From an uncultured Anaerolineae bacterium (GTDB lineage: Bacteria > Chloroflexota > Anaerolineae > Aggregatilineales > Phototrophicaceae), in NCBI GenBank assembly GCA_934216615.1, contig CAKQCB010000010.1, forward strand, positions 1-64,000: a stretch of 64,000 bases of DNA, given 5' to 3'. The first letter of the stretch is position 1. Each line of letters opens with the position of its first letter. A program made the position numbers and the translations under genes. This document shows, one piece after another, positions 51,405 to 61,503 of the stretch. Below the pieces are notes generated by a model that saw only the letters and a program-made list of their open reading frames with translations, was not told the origin of the DNA and ran no database searches.

Positions 51405-51899
51405 CTATAACGGATTGTCCATGTCTGGAATGGATCGGTTAAATTTCCCGGGTTCGACCTGTTGCGGTGTTGCTGGCTTCCCTTCGGGCGGTGCATCGAT
51501 CAACATTTCTTTGACATAGATCGCATCACGACGATCCGTGAACGACATTTGATGCTCATGTCCAAGCTGAATCGCTTGGGTAGGACATGCGTCTTCACAA
51601 TAGCCACAGAAGATGCAACGCAACATATTAATTTCATATGTCTTAGCGTAACGTTCCCCCGGGCTGAAACGGCGTTCGTCTGTGTTTTCCGCTGCTTCTA
51701 CCCAAATAGCGTCCGCAGGGCAAGCCGCGGCGCAAAGGGCACAGCCGATACACTTTTCTAAACCGTTCTCATAACGACGCAAGTGATGACGACCCTTATA
51801 CCGAGGCGCAAAAGGCCGCATTTCATCTGGGTATTGAATCGTCACGGGCTCTTCAAGCACATGCTTGAAAGTTGTTGCAAAACCACGCAGAATGTTCAT
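51405..51899 (-). CDS. nuoI: NADH-quinone oxidoreductase subunit I
   Basis: A 164-residue peripheral subunit that carries clusters N6a and N6b between NuoG and NuoB. Both ferredoxin motifs are complete: CIGCALCAAACPADAI and CIFCGYCEDACPTQAI. The C-terminal part (EMLIDAPPEGKPATPQ) is longer than in E. coli but common elsewhere. Follows nuoH by 21 bases. Confidence 0.96.
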   Translation of the reverse strand: MNILRGFATTFKHVLEEPVTIQYPDEMRPFAPRYKGRHHLRRYENGLEKCIGCALCAAACPADAIWVEAAENTDERRFSPGERYAKTYEINMLRCIFCGYCEDACPTQAIQLGHEHQMSFTDRRDAIYVKEMLIDAPPEGKPATPQQVEPGKFNRSIPDMDNPL

Positions 51900-51920
51900 G
51901 GGTTAAAGCTCCCGTAAAGA

Positions 51921-53618
51921 TTACGCATTCGGTTGTTCATCATTATTTGCATTCTTATTTTCCGGCGCAAACTGAGCCAGACCATCCAAAGCACTTAATG
52001 TGAACTTATACAAAGCAAACGGAATCGCGATCAAAGCGCCTAATACCTGAAGGGCAATTGCACCAAAACCACGACTTTCACCTGTGATTATCGGATCATC
52101 TTCATACGTATCATTGGGCGCTGTACTGATCACATTATTGCGTTTCAACAAGAAATATCCACCTACTACGATGACAAACAGGAACAGCGTTGACAGCAGT
52201 GCGTACACCAGTATCGAACTGGGTGACGAGCTGATCACAGCCGATGAGATGAGCACCCAAACCGCGGTAACGAGACCGAGTGGAACTAAGCTCTTCCATC
52301 CAAAAGCAGCGACGCCCCCTATCAACATGATGCCTAAGAGGAAGAAGGCGACGATCCAATACATCGTCCAATCAGAGCCAGTGGAATCGATAATCAGTAA
52401 TGCGATGGTCGTCCACATCACGGCAGTGATGGCGAGAGGCAGAAGCACCTTCCAACCGAAAGACATCAGGCGGTCGTAACGAATACGGGGCAAGGTCGAG
52501 CGAATCCAGATCAAGAGGATCAAGAACAGGACGACTTTACCAATCATCACCAGCGGGCCGAGGATGGGTAAGGCATTGACGAGGCCGAAACCATCGTTAT
52601 AGCCACCCAAGTACAAACTGCTAATCACGACACTGATGCCGATCATACCGAGGTATTCAGCCATCATGAACATGGCGAATTTCATACCGCTGTATTCAGT
52701 CATGAAGCCTGCGGTCAATTCTTGTTCCGCTTCGGGCAAGTCGAATGGAGCACGGTTAATTTCGGCAAGCAACGCGATGAACAAAATCCCGAAGGCTAAG
52801 GGGTTTTGGAAAATAAACCACTCATGGAAGTAGACTTGTTGACGAATGATATCACCGATGCTCATGGTTCCGGCGATGATGACAGGAACGGCCATCGTCA
52901 AACCGAGGCTGAGTTCATAGCTCAACATCTGTGCTGTTGCGCGCAAACCGCCCAACATCGCATATTTGTTGTTGCTCGCCCACCCTGCTAACACCACGCC
53001 GTAGGTGCCAATACTGGTGATGGCGAGAAGCCATAAAACACCGACATTGGGGTCTGCAAGGCCGAGCGGAACTTGATACCAACGTCCATCAAACCACGGC
53101 ATAATGAGGTCTGGCCCAAACGGGATCACCGCCAAGAGAATGATGTTCGGAACCGTCTTGAGGATAGGCGCAATGAGGTAAACAGGAAGGTCAACCCCTG
53201 CTGGAATAATGTCTTCCTTGAAGATCAACTTCACCCCATCGGCAGCCGGTTGGAGCAACCCGTTAGGGCCTACACGGTTCGGCCCGCTACGTTGTTGGAA
53301 AAACGCGATGAACTTTCTTTCCAGCAGTGTTGTATAGGCAAAGCCCGTCAACACGATGATAAAGAAGATCAGCGAAAAGATGATTGCTTGAATCGTACTA
53401 CACCCCGACTCAGAGCGACACTGAACAATTTCATTGGGGTTCACCCGTGATTCTGGGTTGAAAATGAAATTGAGCGCGGAATCGCCCGCATTAAACAGGG
53501 TCTGCACATTTGTTGCAACCAACACCGCCCCTACTACAAGAATAAGGATGATGATACCAGCGGCGATCAGTCTTTTAGGGACACGACGCGGATTCTGGCT
53601 TTCAGCAATAGTTGCCAT
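51921..53618 (-). CDS. nuoH: NADH-quinone oxidoreductase subunit H, extended C-terminus
   Basis: A 565-residue NuoH; the usual length is 320-430. The core spans about residues 75-400 with ERKFIAFFQQRSGPNRVGPNGLLQPAADGVKL (in part), EINRAPFDLPEAEQELTAGF with the conserved Glu residues of the quinone tunnel, and RSTLPRIRYDRLMSFGWKVLLP. An extra N-terminal helix (18-37) and a loop with two Cys (VQCRSESGC) precede the core. The C-terminus repeats the last core segment: FGWKVLLPLAITAVMW (387-402) is mirrored by FGWKSLVPLGLVTAVW (439-454), followed by more helices. Stop is 21 bases from nuoI and its start 2 bases after nuoG. Confidence 0.94.
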   Translation of the reverse strand: MATIAESQNPRRVPKRLIAAGIIILILVVGAVLVATNVQTLFNAGDSALNFIFNPESRVNPNEIVQCRSESGCSTIQAIIFSLIFFIIVLTGFAYTTLLERKFIAFFQQRSGPNRVGPNGLLQPAADGVKLIFKEDIIPAGVDLPVYLIAPILKTVPNIILLAVIPFGPDLIMPWFDGRWYQVPLGLADPNVGVLWLLAITSIGTYGVVLAGWASNNKYAMLGGLRATAQMLSYELSLGLTMAVPVIIAGTMSIGDIIRQQVYFHEWFIFQNPLAFGILFIALLAEINRAPFDLPEAEQELTAGFMTEYSGMKFAMFMMAEYLGMIGISVVISSLYLGGYNDGFGLVNALPILGPLVMIGKVVLFLILLIWIRSTLPRIRYDRLMSFGWKVLLPLAITAVMWTTIALLIIDSTGSDWTMYWIVAFFLLGIMLIGGVAAFGWKSLVPLGLVTAVWVLISSAVISSSPSSILVYALLSTLFLFVIVVGGYFLLKRNNVISTAPNDTYEDDPIITGESRGFGAIALQVLGALIAIPFALYKFTLSALDGLAQFAPENKNANNDEQPNA

Positions 53619-53620
53619 TA

Positions 53621-56110
53621 TTACCCCTCTACCTTGCTCACAGCGCCAACTGTAATCGATAACGGGGTAGCCGTTTCTGACAGATGACGAGGCAGTAAAA
53701 CAGTTCCTTCAGGTGCAGCACCATTCACATGCGCCGTCACTCGAATGGATTCACCCGCGACGGTCACTTGAACCAAGTCGCCATTTTGGATCCTCAGCTT
53801 TCCGGCATCCACACTGTTGATTTCGACGTAGGCAGGTTCAACCCAACCACTCATCATTCTCTCAATGCTAGGGCGGAAAGTGCGTTCACGGTTATATAAG
53901 CGTGTGGTTGGAACGACCACAAATTCGCCAGAATTCACTTTGGGTACTTCGGGGGTTTGAGTTGCAACAGCTTTGACAGCTTCATCACCGTCAGCAGCAG
54001 AAGGAATTTGAATCCCTAAACCGCCCAAGTTCTTATAGGAAGTACCGCCGTAGTACAGATCATTCCCGCCAACTTCGGGGAATTGACGTTCCACTTTAGC
54101 CAATTCACTGTAACGCATGCCAGCGAAAGCGGGGACGTTCTGGGTGATTTCTAACATCACGGCGGCGGCGGAAACTTTTGCCATGCCTTGTCCCAGTTTT
54201 TCACCAATACGGCTGAAGGCTTGCCACGCGGGTAATGCTTCACCCATGGGGCCTTGCGCGGTGTAATAGCGTTGGACGCGACGTTCACCATTAGTGACGG
54301 TGCCATCTCGTTCGGCGTAGCTTTGGATGGGCAGAGCGAACGCGGCCTTTTGAGTCAACGCATCAGGGAATAAGCTGAAGGCAATCACAGTTTCCACTTT
54401 ATTCAACCATGTTGAAGCGGATGGATCGTCAGAAAGCACATCGGCCTGCGCCACAACCAAGACCCTCGGCGGGTTATTGATGATGTCCACAGTGTGGTCT
54501 GGGGTGAAGCCCAGGTAGTGCTGACCCATGCCATTGGAGCCGGGCAGAACCACCATCAAACCATTTTGTGGTTTGCCAACATGGTTGGTTTCGATCAGGA
54601 AGTTTGCGGCAGACTGTGCCAACGCTTTGCTTCCTTCAAGGGTGAGTCCTTCAGCGCCAGCGACGATGATCAAGTTTTCTGCACCGCTCAGCTTTTGAGC
54701 GAGATCAGTATATTGAGTGGTCAAATTCGCCATGAATGAAGCGGCCGCACCCGTTGGGTAGATCACCGTTTCGCTAACGAATTTATCCATGTCAGTGGGA
54801 CGCGCATTGGCGACCACCACATACGCCCCACGATCATTAGCTTGCTTCAAGCGCAAGCGCCACATGGGGGCTTCTTCTTCGAGGTCAGTCGCGATGATGA
54901 GAACAGCATCGCCTTTGGTGAGGTTACTGAGGTTCGTTCCCTTACCCACACCCACTTGAGCTACTTGTTCAGCGCCTGCATGGGTTGGACGCCAAGCGCC
55001 TAAGCGTGTGCCACCCAGTCCAGATACCAACTGCTTGAGTGTCCACAAGTCTTCATTACTCATGCTGGAACCGGCAATCGCCGCGACATCGCCATTGGCG
55101 GCTTTTAACACGTCCGCAACTTGACGAATAGCTTCAATCCATGAGGTGGTGTGACCCTTCACCATCGGTTCGGTGAGGCGTTGATCACTGCGGGTATAGT
55201 GGTGGCCGAAACGACCCTTATCGCAGATCCAAATTTCGTTGACCGATTCATTTTGGCGAGGCATGACACGCTTGATCACCGCACGCCCACCAAAGTCACG
55301 ATCCAGACGTGTGCTCAAGGAGGTATTGCAACCGCCCGGGCAGTGCTGACAAATGCTTGGGACATTGGTCAATTCCCATGGGCGGGCACCAAAGCGGAAA
55401 TCTTCGGTTGTCAGAGCACCTACGGGGCAAATATCGGTTGTGTTACCAGAGAAGTAGCTATCAAAACCTTGATCGCCAAGAGTGACGATGCGCAAATAAC
55501 GTCCACGTTCGTGGAAGCCAATGACAGGGTCGCCCGCAACTTCATCTTGGAAACGGATGCAACGCGCACATTGGATGCAGCGTTCTTGATCCAGGTAAAT
55601 CAAGTCACCTAGAGGAACGTGCTTCTCGAGACGCAGTTTATCTTCAAAAATCATACGGCTAGTGCCCGGCCCGTGTTCCATCGTCAAGTTCTGGAGGGGG
55701 CATTCACCACCCTTATCACAGATAGGGCAATCTAGGGGGTGACTGGTGAGCAAAAATTCGATTACATTTTTGCGTGCACTGGTCACTTGGTCGGTGTTTG
55801 TACGAATCACCAATCCATCACTGACCGTCATCGTACAGGCGGTTTGGAGCTTGGGCATCCAGCGGATTTGGGCGTTACCACTTTCATCGCGCTGAACTTC
55901 ACCAGTTGCGCGATCGGTCATGATATTGCCTGTTTCCACCAGACACATACGGCACATGCCTACAGGTGCCATCTTAGGATGGTAACAGAACACCGGAATG
56001 TCGTTCCCAATCCATTTTGCCGCATCGACGAGATTCGTTCCAGCAGGTAGCTCGTACTCCTGCTCGTCAATGTAAATTCTCACAGTTTTAGTGGTTGTAT
56101 TCAATGTCAT
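53621..56110 (-). CDS. nuoG: NADH-quinone oxidoreductase subunit G
   Basis: An 829-residue subunit. The N-terminus is a [2Fe-2S] domain (PVFCYHPKMAPVGMCRMCLVETGN), then HPLDCPICDKGGECPLQ, a His-ligated cluster region (RCIQCARCIRFQDEVAGDPVIGF) and a CP-rich [4Fe-4S] motif, CQHCPGGC. The rest is a molybdopterin-oxidoreductase fold without cofactor and a C-terminal beta domain (IRIQNGDLVQVTVAGESIR-like). The extra cluster motif CPxxC-type near residue 250 is complete. It lies 143 bases upstream of the TPR gene, a gap in which I see no clear signal. Confidence 0.95.
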   Translation of the reverse strand: MTLNTTTKTVRIYIDEQEYELPAGTNLVDAAKWIGNDIPVFCYHPKMAPVGMCRMCLVETGNIMTDRATGEVQRDESGNAQIRWMPKLQTACTMTVSDGLVIRTNTDQVTSARKNVIEFLLTSHPLDCPICDKGGECPLQNLTMEHGPGTSRMIFEDKLRLEKHVPLGDLIYLDQERCIQCARCIRFQDEVAGDPVIGFHERGRYLRIVTLGDQGFDSYFSGNTTDICPVGALTTEDFRFGARPWELTNVPSICQHCPGGCNTSLSTRLDRDFGGRAVIKRVMPRQNESVNEIWICDKGRFGHHYTRSDQRLTEPMVKGHTTSWIEAIRQVADVLKAANGDVAAIAGSSMSNEDLWTLKQLVSGLGGTRLGAWRPTHAGAEQVAQVGVGKGTNLSNLTKGDAVLIIATDLEEEAPMWRLRLKQANDRGAYVVVANARPTDMDKFVSETVIYPTGAAASFMANLTTQYTDLAQKLSGAENLIIVAGAEGLTLEGSKALAQSAANFLIETNHVGKPQNGLMVVLPGSNGMGQHYLGFTPDHTVDIINNPPRVLVVAQADVLSDDPSASTWLNKVETVIAFSLFPDALTQKAAFALPIQSYAERDGTVTNGERRVQRYYTAQGPMGEALPAWQAFSRIGEKLGQGMAKVSAAAVMLEITQNVPAFAGMRYSELAKVERQFPEVGGNDLYYGGTSYKNLGGLGIQIPSAADGDEAVKAVATQTPEVPKVNSGEFVVVPTTRLYNRERTFRPSIERMMSGWVEPAYVEINSVDAGKLRIQNGDLVQVTVAGESIRVTAHVNGAAPEGTVLLPRHLSETATPLSITVGAVSKVEG

Positions 56111-56253
56111 TGAATGTGTTCCCGCTGTTCATGCAGCAGATAGTTTAGACGATTCGGGACCTACTGACTACTTTCAACAGTCTTTGTTTCCGCTTCGCTT
56201 TTGCTGCTACGTCTACTGCGCTGTTGACCCAATTAACGAACAATTTTGCTAAT

Positions 56254-56652
56254 TTATTTACGCAACTTTTCTACGTTTCTAAGGCCAACCAACGCTCGAT
56301 CATAAATGGCTTGATCGACAAAGCCCCAACGCGCTTGTTGCATATTCTTTGACGCTTTTTCTGCACATTGACGAAAATCTTCTTCCGCCAAGACAGGTTC
56401 GCCCATCTTTAAATACATCTCACCCCGAAGGACATAATTCGCCGCATTATCGGGGTATGTTTTGATCGCAGTATTCAACGCATTCAGTCGGTTGCGCAGT
56501 CCTTCACCACTCACCCAACTGTCTTTTTGCTCTACTGCAATCGGTTGGCTAGAAACTTGCTCCACTTCAAGAACTTCTTCAGGTTGGCTTTCTAAACCTT
56601 CTTCAGCCAACACAACCTCAGTTTCTTCTACGGGTGGATATTCTTCAGCCAT
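56254..56652 (-). CDS. Small acidic TPR-like protein within the nuo operon
   Basis: A 132-residue protein. The first ~45 residues are acidic and disordered (EETEVVLAEEGLESQPEEVLE). The rest is a TPR-like helical domain (LRNRLNALNTAIKTYPDNAANYVLRGEMYLKMGEPVLAEEDFRQ). ATG 56652 follows the nuoF stop by 4 bases, so the two are coupled. It is not a known complex I subunit. The acidic-plus-TPR layout recalls the WL-motif/TPR gene at 1409, though without the Trp-Leu motifs. It could be an assembly helper. Confidence 0.8.
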   Translation of the reverse strand: MAEEYPPVEETEVVLAEEGLESQPEEVLEVEQVSSQPIAVEQKDSWVSGEGLRNRLNALNTAIKTYPDNAANYVLRGEMYLKMGEPVLAEEDFRQCAEKASKNMQQARWGFVDQAIYDRALVGLRNVEKLRK

Positions 56653-56658
56653 TGGTGC

Positions 56659-57954
56659 TTAATCTCCCCCAGTCGCCGCCATTGCTTTATTGCCGATGTG
56701 CGACTTGAAATCTTCTGGGAAATTCTTGATGGTGTGAATAATCGGGTTGGCGGCAAAATCACCCAACGCACAAAGCGTTGCTCCCTGCATATTCTTCGCG
56801 ACATTATTAATCAGGTCGATGTCACTTTCACGCGCATCACCCGCCATAATACGATCCACAACTTTATCTAACCAGTACGTTCCTTCACGGCATGGTGTGC
56901 ATTTACCACAGCTTTCATGCTTAAAGAACTTGATGACTTTAGAAGCGACCCACGTAATATCTACGGTATCATCCATGATGATGATGGATGCAGACCCTAG
57001 AATCGTGCTAAATTTCTGCATGTCTTCGTAGGTTAAAGGAGCATCTAAGACATCATCGGTTGCGGGGATGATGGGCCCTGAACCACCGGACGGCAAAATT
57101 GCTTTTACAGAACGGCCTTCTGGAACACCTGCGCCGAATTCTTCGCCAAAAATCAAATCGCGCAAGGTGATGGTGCCGAAAATAGCCTCATAATTCCCCG
57201 GCTTGTTGACATGCCCGCTCAAGCAGAAAATCTTGGTACCTGTGCTTTGCTCAGTCCCCATCTGCTTATAAGCATCCGCCCCGTTATTAATGATCCAAGG
57301 GACATTTGCCAACGTCTCGACATTGTTGATGACCGTGGGTTCACCGTATAAACCGCCGCCTTTATTGGCGGGGAATGGTGGGCGAATACGTGGCTGTCCC
57401 ATCTTGCCTTCGAGGCTTTCAAGGAGCGCTGTTTCTTCACCGCAGATGTAAGCACCCGCACCTAAGTGGGTGTACACCATACAATTAAAACCACTGCCGT
57501 TGATATTATTGCCGACTAACCCAGCCGCTTGCGCGTCATCAATGGCTTTGTCCACAATCGGCGCGACATCCCAGAACTCACCGCGCATATAGATGTAAAC
57601 GGCGGTTGCTTGAATCGCCCACGCGGCGATCAATGCGCCTTCGATCAATTGATGAGGGTTGTTCTCCAAAATCTGACGGTCTTTAAACGTACCCGTTTCA
57701 GATTCGTCAGCGTTTACTACGACATATTTCACAGGTTCGCTTTGTGGAATAAAACTCCACTTCAAGCCTGTGGGGAAGCCTGCGCCACCGCGTCCGCGCA
57801 GATTAGATGCTTTGACAACGTCGATTACTTCCGCTGGTTTGCTGGTGAGCGCCTTCTTCAAAGCCTCATAACCGCCGTGTTGAGTATAAACATCAAACTC
57901 GCGGATATTCTCAACGTCCCTTTCACGGTAAATAATATTTACTTGCTTTGACAT
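56659..57954 (-). CDS. nuoF: NADH-quinone oxidoreductase subunit F
   Basis: A 431-residue subunit that oxidises NADH with FMN and cluster N3. The NADH site is LRGRGGAGFPTGLKW, the FMN region is YICGEETALLESLEGKMGQPR, and the cluster motif is ESCGKCTPCREGTYW. Normal length. Start ATG 57954. It follows nuoE by 67 bases and is coupled to the small TPR gene. Confidence 0.96.
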   Translation of the reverse strand: MSKQVNIIYRERDVENIREFDVYTQHGGYEALKKALTSKPAEVIDVVKASNLRGRGGAGFPTGLKWSFIPQSEPVKYVVVNADESETGTFKDRQILENNPHQLIEGALIAAWAIQATAVYIYMRGEFWDVAPIVDKAIDDAQAAGLVGNNINGSGFNCMVYTHLGAGAYICGEETALLESLEGKMGQPRIRPPFPANKGGGLYGEPTVINNVETLANVPWIINNGADAYKQMGTEQSTGTKIFCLSGHVNKPGNYEAIFGTITLRDLIFGEEFGAGVPEGRSVKAILPSGGSGPIIPATDDVLDAPLTYEDMQKFSTILGSASIIIMDDTVDITWVASKVIKFFKHESCGKCTPCREGTYWLDKVVDRIMAGDARESDIDLINNVAKNMQGATLCALGDFAANPIIHTIKNFPEDFKSHIGNKAMAATGGD

Positions 57955-58021
57955 ACCGATTCACCCTTAAACAGCCGGATCATTCGCGCTAAGAAAGATA
58001 AATGCCTGAACGTTATATTGC

Positions 58022-58516
58022 TCAGGGCTTATTGACTTGCGCATTCACTTCATTGCGCCACTGCTCAAGCAGTTCTTTCATCTTATCCATATCAAGTTGT
58101 TCAACGTAATGGAAGTTGCATTGCAACATGGGTGCCTTATCACATGCGGCAAGACACATGACATGTTCAGCCGTGAACATACCGTCTTCCGTAGTTCCAC
58201 CTTCTTCAATGCCCAAATGATCGAGCAGATCATGATGGAATTTGTCCGCACCTTTGAGTGCGCAGGCAAGATCTGTGCAGACCTGCAACCAATACTTCCC
58301 TTTTGGCTTTTCCGAATACATGGTGTAAAAGCCAGCAATGGATTTGACTTGGGTGGGGTCCAGCTCGCAAATTGCAGCCACTTCATCAATCGCTTCTGGA
58401 GATACCCAACCATATTCTTCTTGCGCAATATAGAGCAATGGCATCACTGCCGAACGGCGAGATGGGTATTTTGAGAGCGTCTTTTCAATTTGCTTACTAT
58501 ATTTTTCTGCAAGCAT
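58022..58516 (-). CDS. nuoE: NADH-quinone oxidoreductase subunit E
   Basis: A 164-residue thioredoxin-fold subunit with the [2Fe-2S] cluster N1a. Cluster ligands are C-T-D-L-A-C (VCTDLAC) and CLAACDKAP; GFYTMYSEKPKGKYWLQ precedes. ATG 58516 is chosen because AGGA lies 7 bases upstream; a TTG start at 58546 would add ten residues without such a site. Confidence 0.95.
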   Translation of the reverse strand: MLAEKYSKQIEKTLSKYPSRRSAVMPLLYIAQEEYGWVSPEAIDEVAAICELDPTQVKSIAGFYTMYSEKPKGKYWLQVCTDLACALKGADKFHHDLLDHLGIEEGGTTEDGMFTAEHVMCLAACDKAPMLQCNFHYVEQLDMDKMKELLEQWRNEVNAQVNKP

Positions 58517-58581
58517 TGTGCGTCCTAAACCAACTGTATATTTCAAGCAAAAGTGCTTATTTCAGCATTGAATTCCAGATA

Positions 58582-59856
58582 TTAACGATCACTATCCCCA
58601 AGCACGACATCAATACTACCCACGATGCCGATCAAGTCTGCAATCATATAGCCTTCGGACATTTTGCCAAGCGCGCTAATGTGCATAAATGATGGAGTCT
58701 TAAAGTGAACACGACGGGGTTTATTACCCCCTGTACCGTGTAGATAACAACCGATCTCACCGCGTGGGCTTTCAATCGCCATATACACTTCTTCGTCAGG
58801 CAGTGAATAACCTTCTGTCCAGAGTTTGAAGTGATGAATGACAGCTTCCATGCTACGCCCTAATTCAGCGCGGGGAGGCGGAACAAACTTACGGTTTTCT
58901 GAGCGGAAAGGTCCACCGGGTAGACGTTTCACCGCTTGTTGAATGATCTTGACACTTTCGCGCATTTCTAAAATGCGGACGTAGTAACGATCATAAACGT
59001 CGCCATGTTCGCCCAACGGGACATAGAAATTATAATTTTCGTATCCGCTATAAGGGGTCGCTTTACGAATATCCCAGTTCACGCCACTCCCGCGCAGTGA
59101 TGGTCCGCTCATCCCTAAAGCAATTGCGTCTTCAGGTTCGACAACACCGATCCCTTGGGTACGGTCAATCCATAAGGCGTTGCTGGTCAATAAACTTTCG
59201 TAATCATCTACCTTATAGGGGAATTTGTTCACGAACTCATCGAGCGCGGGCAAGAATTCTGGCGGAAGGTCACGCCAAACACCACCCGGGCGGATATAGC
59301 TGGTCATCAACCGCTGACCGCTCAGCATTTCAAACATTTCAAGGATTTTTTCGCGTTCGCGGAAGCAGTACAAGAACACGCTCATCGCGCCCATGTCTAA
59401 CGCATGGGTCGCAAGCCACACCAAGTGACTGTTGATGCGTGTGAGTTCTAAGCAAATAACGCGGATCACCTGCGCACGTTCAGGAACATCAATTTCGCCA
59501 AGTTTTTCAATAGCCATCGAGAAGACGGCATTGTTTGACATAGGCGCGAGATAGTCCATGCGGTCGGTGAGTGTCAGCGCTTTATCGTAACTCTTGGATT
59601 CAATGTTCTTTTCAATGCCGGTGTGCAAAAAGCCCACGTCAGGCAAGCAAGTGACAATTTCTTCACCGTCGAGTTCGAGAAGCAAACGAAGCACACCATG
59701 CGTAGAAGGATGGTGCGGCCCCATGTTCAAAAGCAGCGTTTCGCCTGTCATGGCGCGTTCGCTAACAAGACCGCGCAGTTGATCTAGGCTACCCTGCCAT
59801 TGGGACATATCTGTGGAATTAGCGTGACTTTCAATAGGACGTGGTGAAATAGCCAT
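58582..59856 (-). CDS. nuoD: NADH-quinone oxidoreductase subunit D
   Basis: A 424-residue subunit derived from [NiFe] hydrogenase that forms the quinone cavity with NuoB and NuoH. Marks: NMGPHHPSTHGVLRLLLELDGE, HTGIEKNIESK, YLAPMSNNAVF, HLVWLATHALDMGA and the end SPRGEIGCYLHGTGGNKPRR... DLIGIVGSIDVVLGDSDR. Normal length. Nine bases from nuoC. Confidence 0.96.
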   Translation of the reverse strand: MAISPRPIESHANSTDMSQWQGSLDQLRGLVSERAMTGETLLLNMGPHHPSTHGVLRLLLELDGEEIVTCLPDVGFLHTGIEKNIESKSYDKALTLTDRMDYLAPMSNNAVFSMAIEKLGEIDVPERAQVIRVICLELTRINSHLVWLATHALDMGAMSVFLYCFREREKILEMFEMLSGQRLMTSYIRPGGVWRDLPPEFLPALDEFVNKFPYKVDDYESLLTSNALWIDRTQGIGVVEPEDAIALGMSGPSLRGSGVNWDIRKATPYSGYENYNFYVPLGEHGDVYDRYYVRILEMRESVKIIQQAVKRLPGGPFRSENRKFVPPPRAELGRSMEAVIHHFKLWTEGYSLPDEEVYMAIESPRGEIGCYLHGTGGNKPRRVHFKTPSFMHISALGKMSEGYMIADLIGIVGSIDVVLGDSDR

Positions 59857-59870
59857 AAAATTCCTCTACC

Positions 59871-60407
59871 CTATTCCTTCGCAAACGGTTTATGCTTGCT
59901 AATTTCTTCCACATTAAACGAGAACATCACGGTCTCATAGCCAAGCGGGTAGTCACGACGATGAGGATGTCCGTTCCAATCCTGAGGCATCAAGACACGG
60001 CGTGGGTCTGGATGTCCGGTGAACACAATACCCATCATGTCCATAATTTCGCGTTCCAACCAATTTGCGGCGGGGAACAAGCCAGTCGAAGTGGGCAACG
60101 AGGGTTCATCTTCAGGGACAAACACCTTGACGCGTATACGACGGGCATACAGCATGGAATAGAGATGGAAGGAAACAGCAAACCGTTCTGGACGAGAATT
60201 TTCGGGGTAATAGTCCACCGCGCTGATGTCCGAAAGGTAGTTAAAGATCAACCCTTTGGTGTCGCGCAAGTGACGTAAAACAGAAATAACGTTTTCGGGT
60301 GAAACCAAAATTGTCATTTCACCGCGAAATTCGTGTTTTTCAAAAACGATGTTGGGCATCGTTTCTTGTAAACTCACAAATGGATCGAGAGCTGCTGGAA
60401 TTTGCAT
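59871..60407 (-). CDS. nuoC: NADH-quinone oxidoreductase subunit C
   Basis: A 178-residue peripheral subunit with the 30-kDa domain: [47 protein letters not shown] and [12 protein letters not shown]. The family often fuses NuoC and NuoD; here they are separate. Lies 25 bases from nuoB. Confidence 0.95.
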   Translation of the reverse strand: MQIPAALDPFVSLQETMPNIVFEKHEFRGEMTILVSPENVISVLRHLRDTKGLIFNYLSDISAVDYYPENSRPERFAVSFHLYSMLYARRIRVKVFVPEDEPSLPTSTGLFPAANWLEREIMDMMGIVFTGHPDPRRVLMPQDWNGHPHRRDYPLGYETVMFSFNVEEISKHKPFAKE

Positions 60408-60431
60408 AATTGATATCTCGCCTCTCGCCGC

Positions 60432-60920
60432 TTATTTCACCCACTCAGACAAGGTTTGTCCCTTAATCTTTTCGTGGAGTGTCAAAATACCGTGAATGAG
60501 TTGTTCAGGGCGTGGAGGGCAACCCGCAATGTACACGTCAACAGGGATGATCTCATCAACCCCTTGAACCACTGCATAATTGTTGTAAACCCCACCACAA
60601 GAAGCACAATCACCCATTGCGATCACATACTTGGGTGAAGCCATTTGATCATAAAGTTGACGCACAACAGGGGACATTTTGCGTGTCAAACGACCCGCAA
60701 CAATCAATAAATCTGCCTGACGGGGACTTGCACGATTCAGCTCCATACCAAAACGAGACAAATCGTAGTTTGAGCCTTGCGTCGCCATCATTTCAATAGC
60801 ACAACAGGCCAAACCAAACAAGAGTGGCCAGACAGCCCCGGTACGTGCCCAATTGACTGCTGTATCAAGCGTTGTGGTGACAACACCAAGTTCACCTAAC
60901 TTAGATGAGACTACTCCCAT
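60432..60920 (-). CDS. nuoB: NADH-quinone oxidoreductase subunit B
   Basis: A 162-residue subunit with terminal cluster N2. Motifs: [57 protein letters not shown] and [12 protein letters not shown], giving the tandem Cys pair and two more ligands. ATG 60920 follows TAGGAG by 7 bases and overlaps nuoA by 10 bases, which shows coupling; the ATG at 60941 lies before that site. Confidence 0.95.
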   Translation of the reverse strand: MGVVSSKLGELGVVTTTLDTAVNWARTGAVWPLLFGLACCAIEMMATQGSNYDLSRFGMELNRASPRQADLLIVAGRLTRKMSPVVRQLYDQMASPKYVIAMGDCASCGGVYNNYAVVQGVDEIIPVDVYIAGCPPRPEQLIHGILTLHEKIKGQTLSEWVK

Positions 60921-61273
60921 TCTAATGCTCCTATCTTCCATTCGTAGATTAATCCGATGGTCAGGATGAGGATAAAAACACCCATCGAGATAAAGGCATA
61001 TAAACCGAAATCACGGAAGATAACTGCCCATGGTAGGAAAAATACGACTTCGATATCAAAAAGAATGAATAACACCGCAACTAAATAAAACTTTACAGAG
61101 TAACGGCGGTTGGCTGGGCCAATCGGTTTCATACCGCTTTCATAAGGATCCAATTTACGCGATGTTGGTTTTTGAGGGCCGAACAAACGCGAGATAAAAA
61201 GGATCAATATTGAAACCAGAACCGCGATGATTATTAACGCTCCGATTGGAGCAAATTCTTGGAATGCAGCCAT
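60911..61273 (-). CDS. nuoA: NADH-quinone oxidoreductase subunit A
   Basis: A 120-residue three-helix membrane subunit, first gene of the operon. [40 protein letters not shown] (in part) is the family block with the conserved Glu and Asp. The likely start is ATG 61273, with AGGTTAAG upstream; ATG 61306 would add eleven residues. The nuo promoter lies 57 bases upstream. Confidence 0.95.
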   Translation of the reverse strand: MAAFQEFAPIGALIIIAVLVSILILFISRLFGPQKPTSRKLDPYESGMKPIGPANRRYSVKFYLVAVLFILFDIEVVFFLPWAVIFRDFGLYAFISMGVFILILTIGLIYEWKIGALEWE

Positions 61274-61329
61274 AGGCTTAACCTGGGTGAAAATTCGATT
61301 GTACAAATTGGAGCAATTAGCTTGACCGT

Positions 61330-61358
61330 AGTATAGCCCACAGATATACGAGTGTCAA
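61330..61358 (-). promoter_or_regulatory. Promoter of the nuo operon
   Basis: On the minus strand TTGACA (61353-61358), a 17-base spacer and TATACT (61330-61335), matching the sigma70 consensus at eleven of twelve positions. Expected start near 61323, with a leader of ~50 bases. From 61359 to 61503 I see no gene. Confidence 0.8.
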
Positions 61359-61503
61359 CTTACGCAACTGAGGGAACAAACCCGACAAGCTTTCATAAAG
61401 ATGATGCATATTTAACCACATTGTGCGCAAATTCACAATTCCAAAAAAGAATGAGATTGCATTGGTTATACATAATCATCCGCTTTGATAAACTTTTAAC
61501 GCG

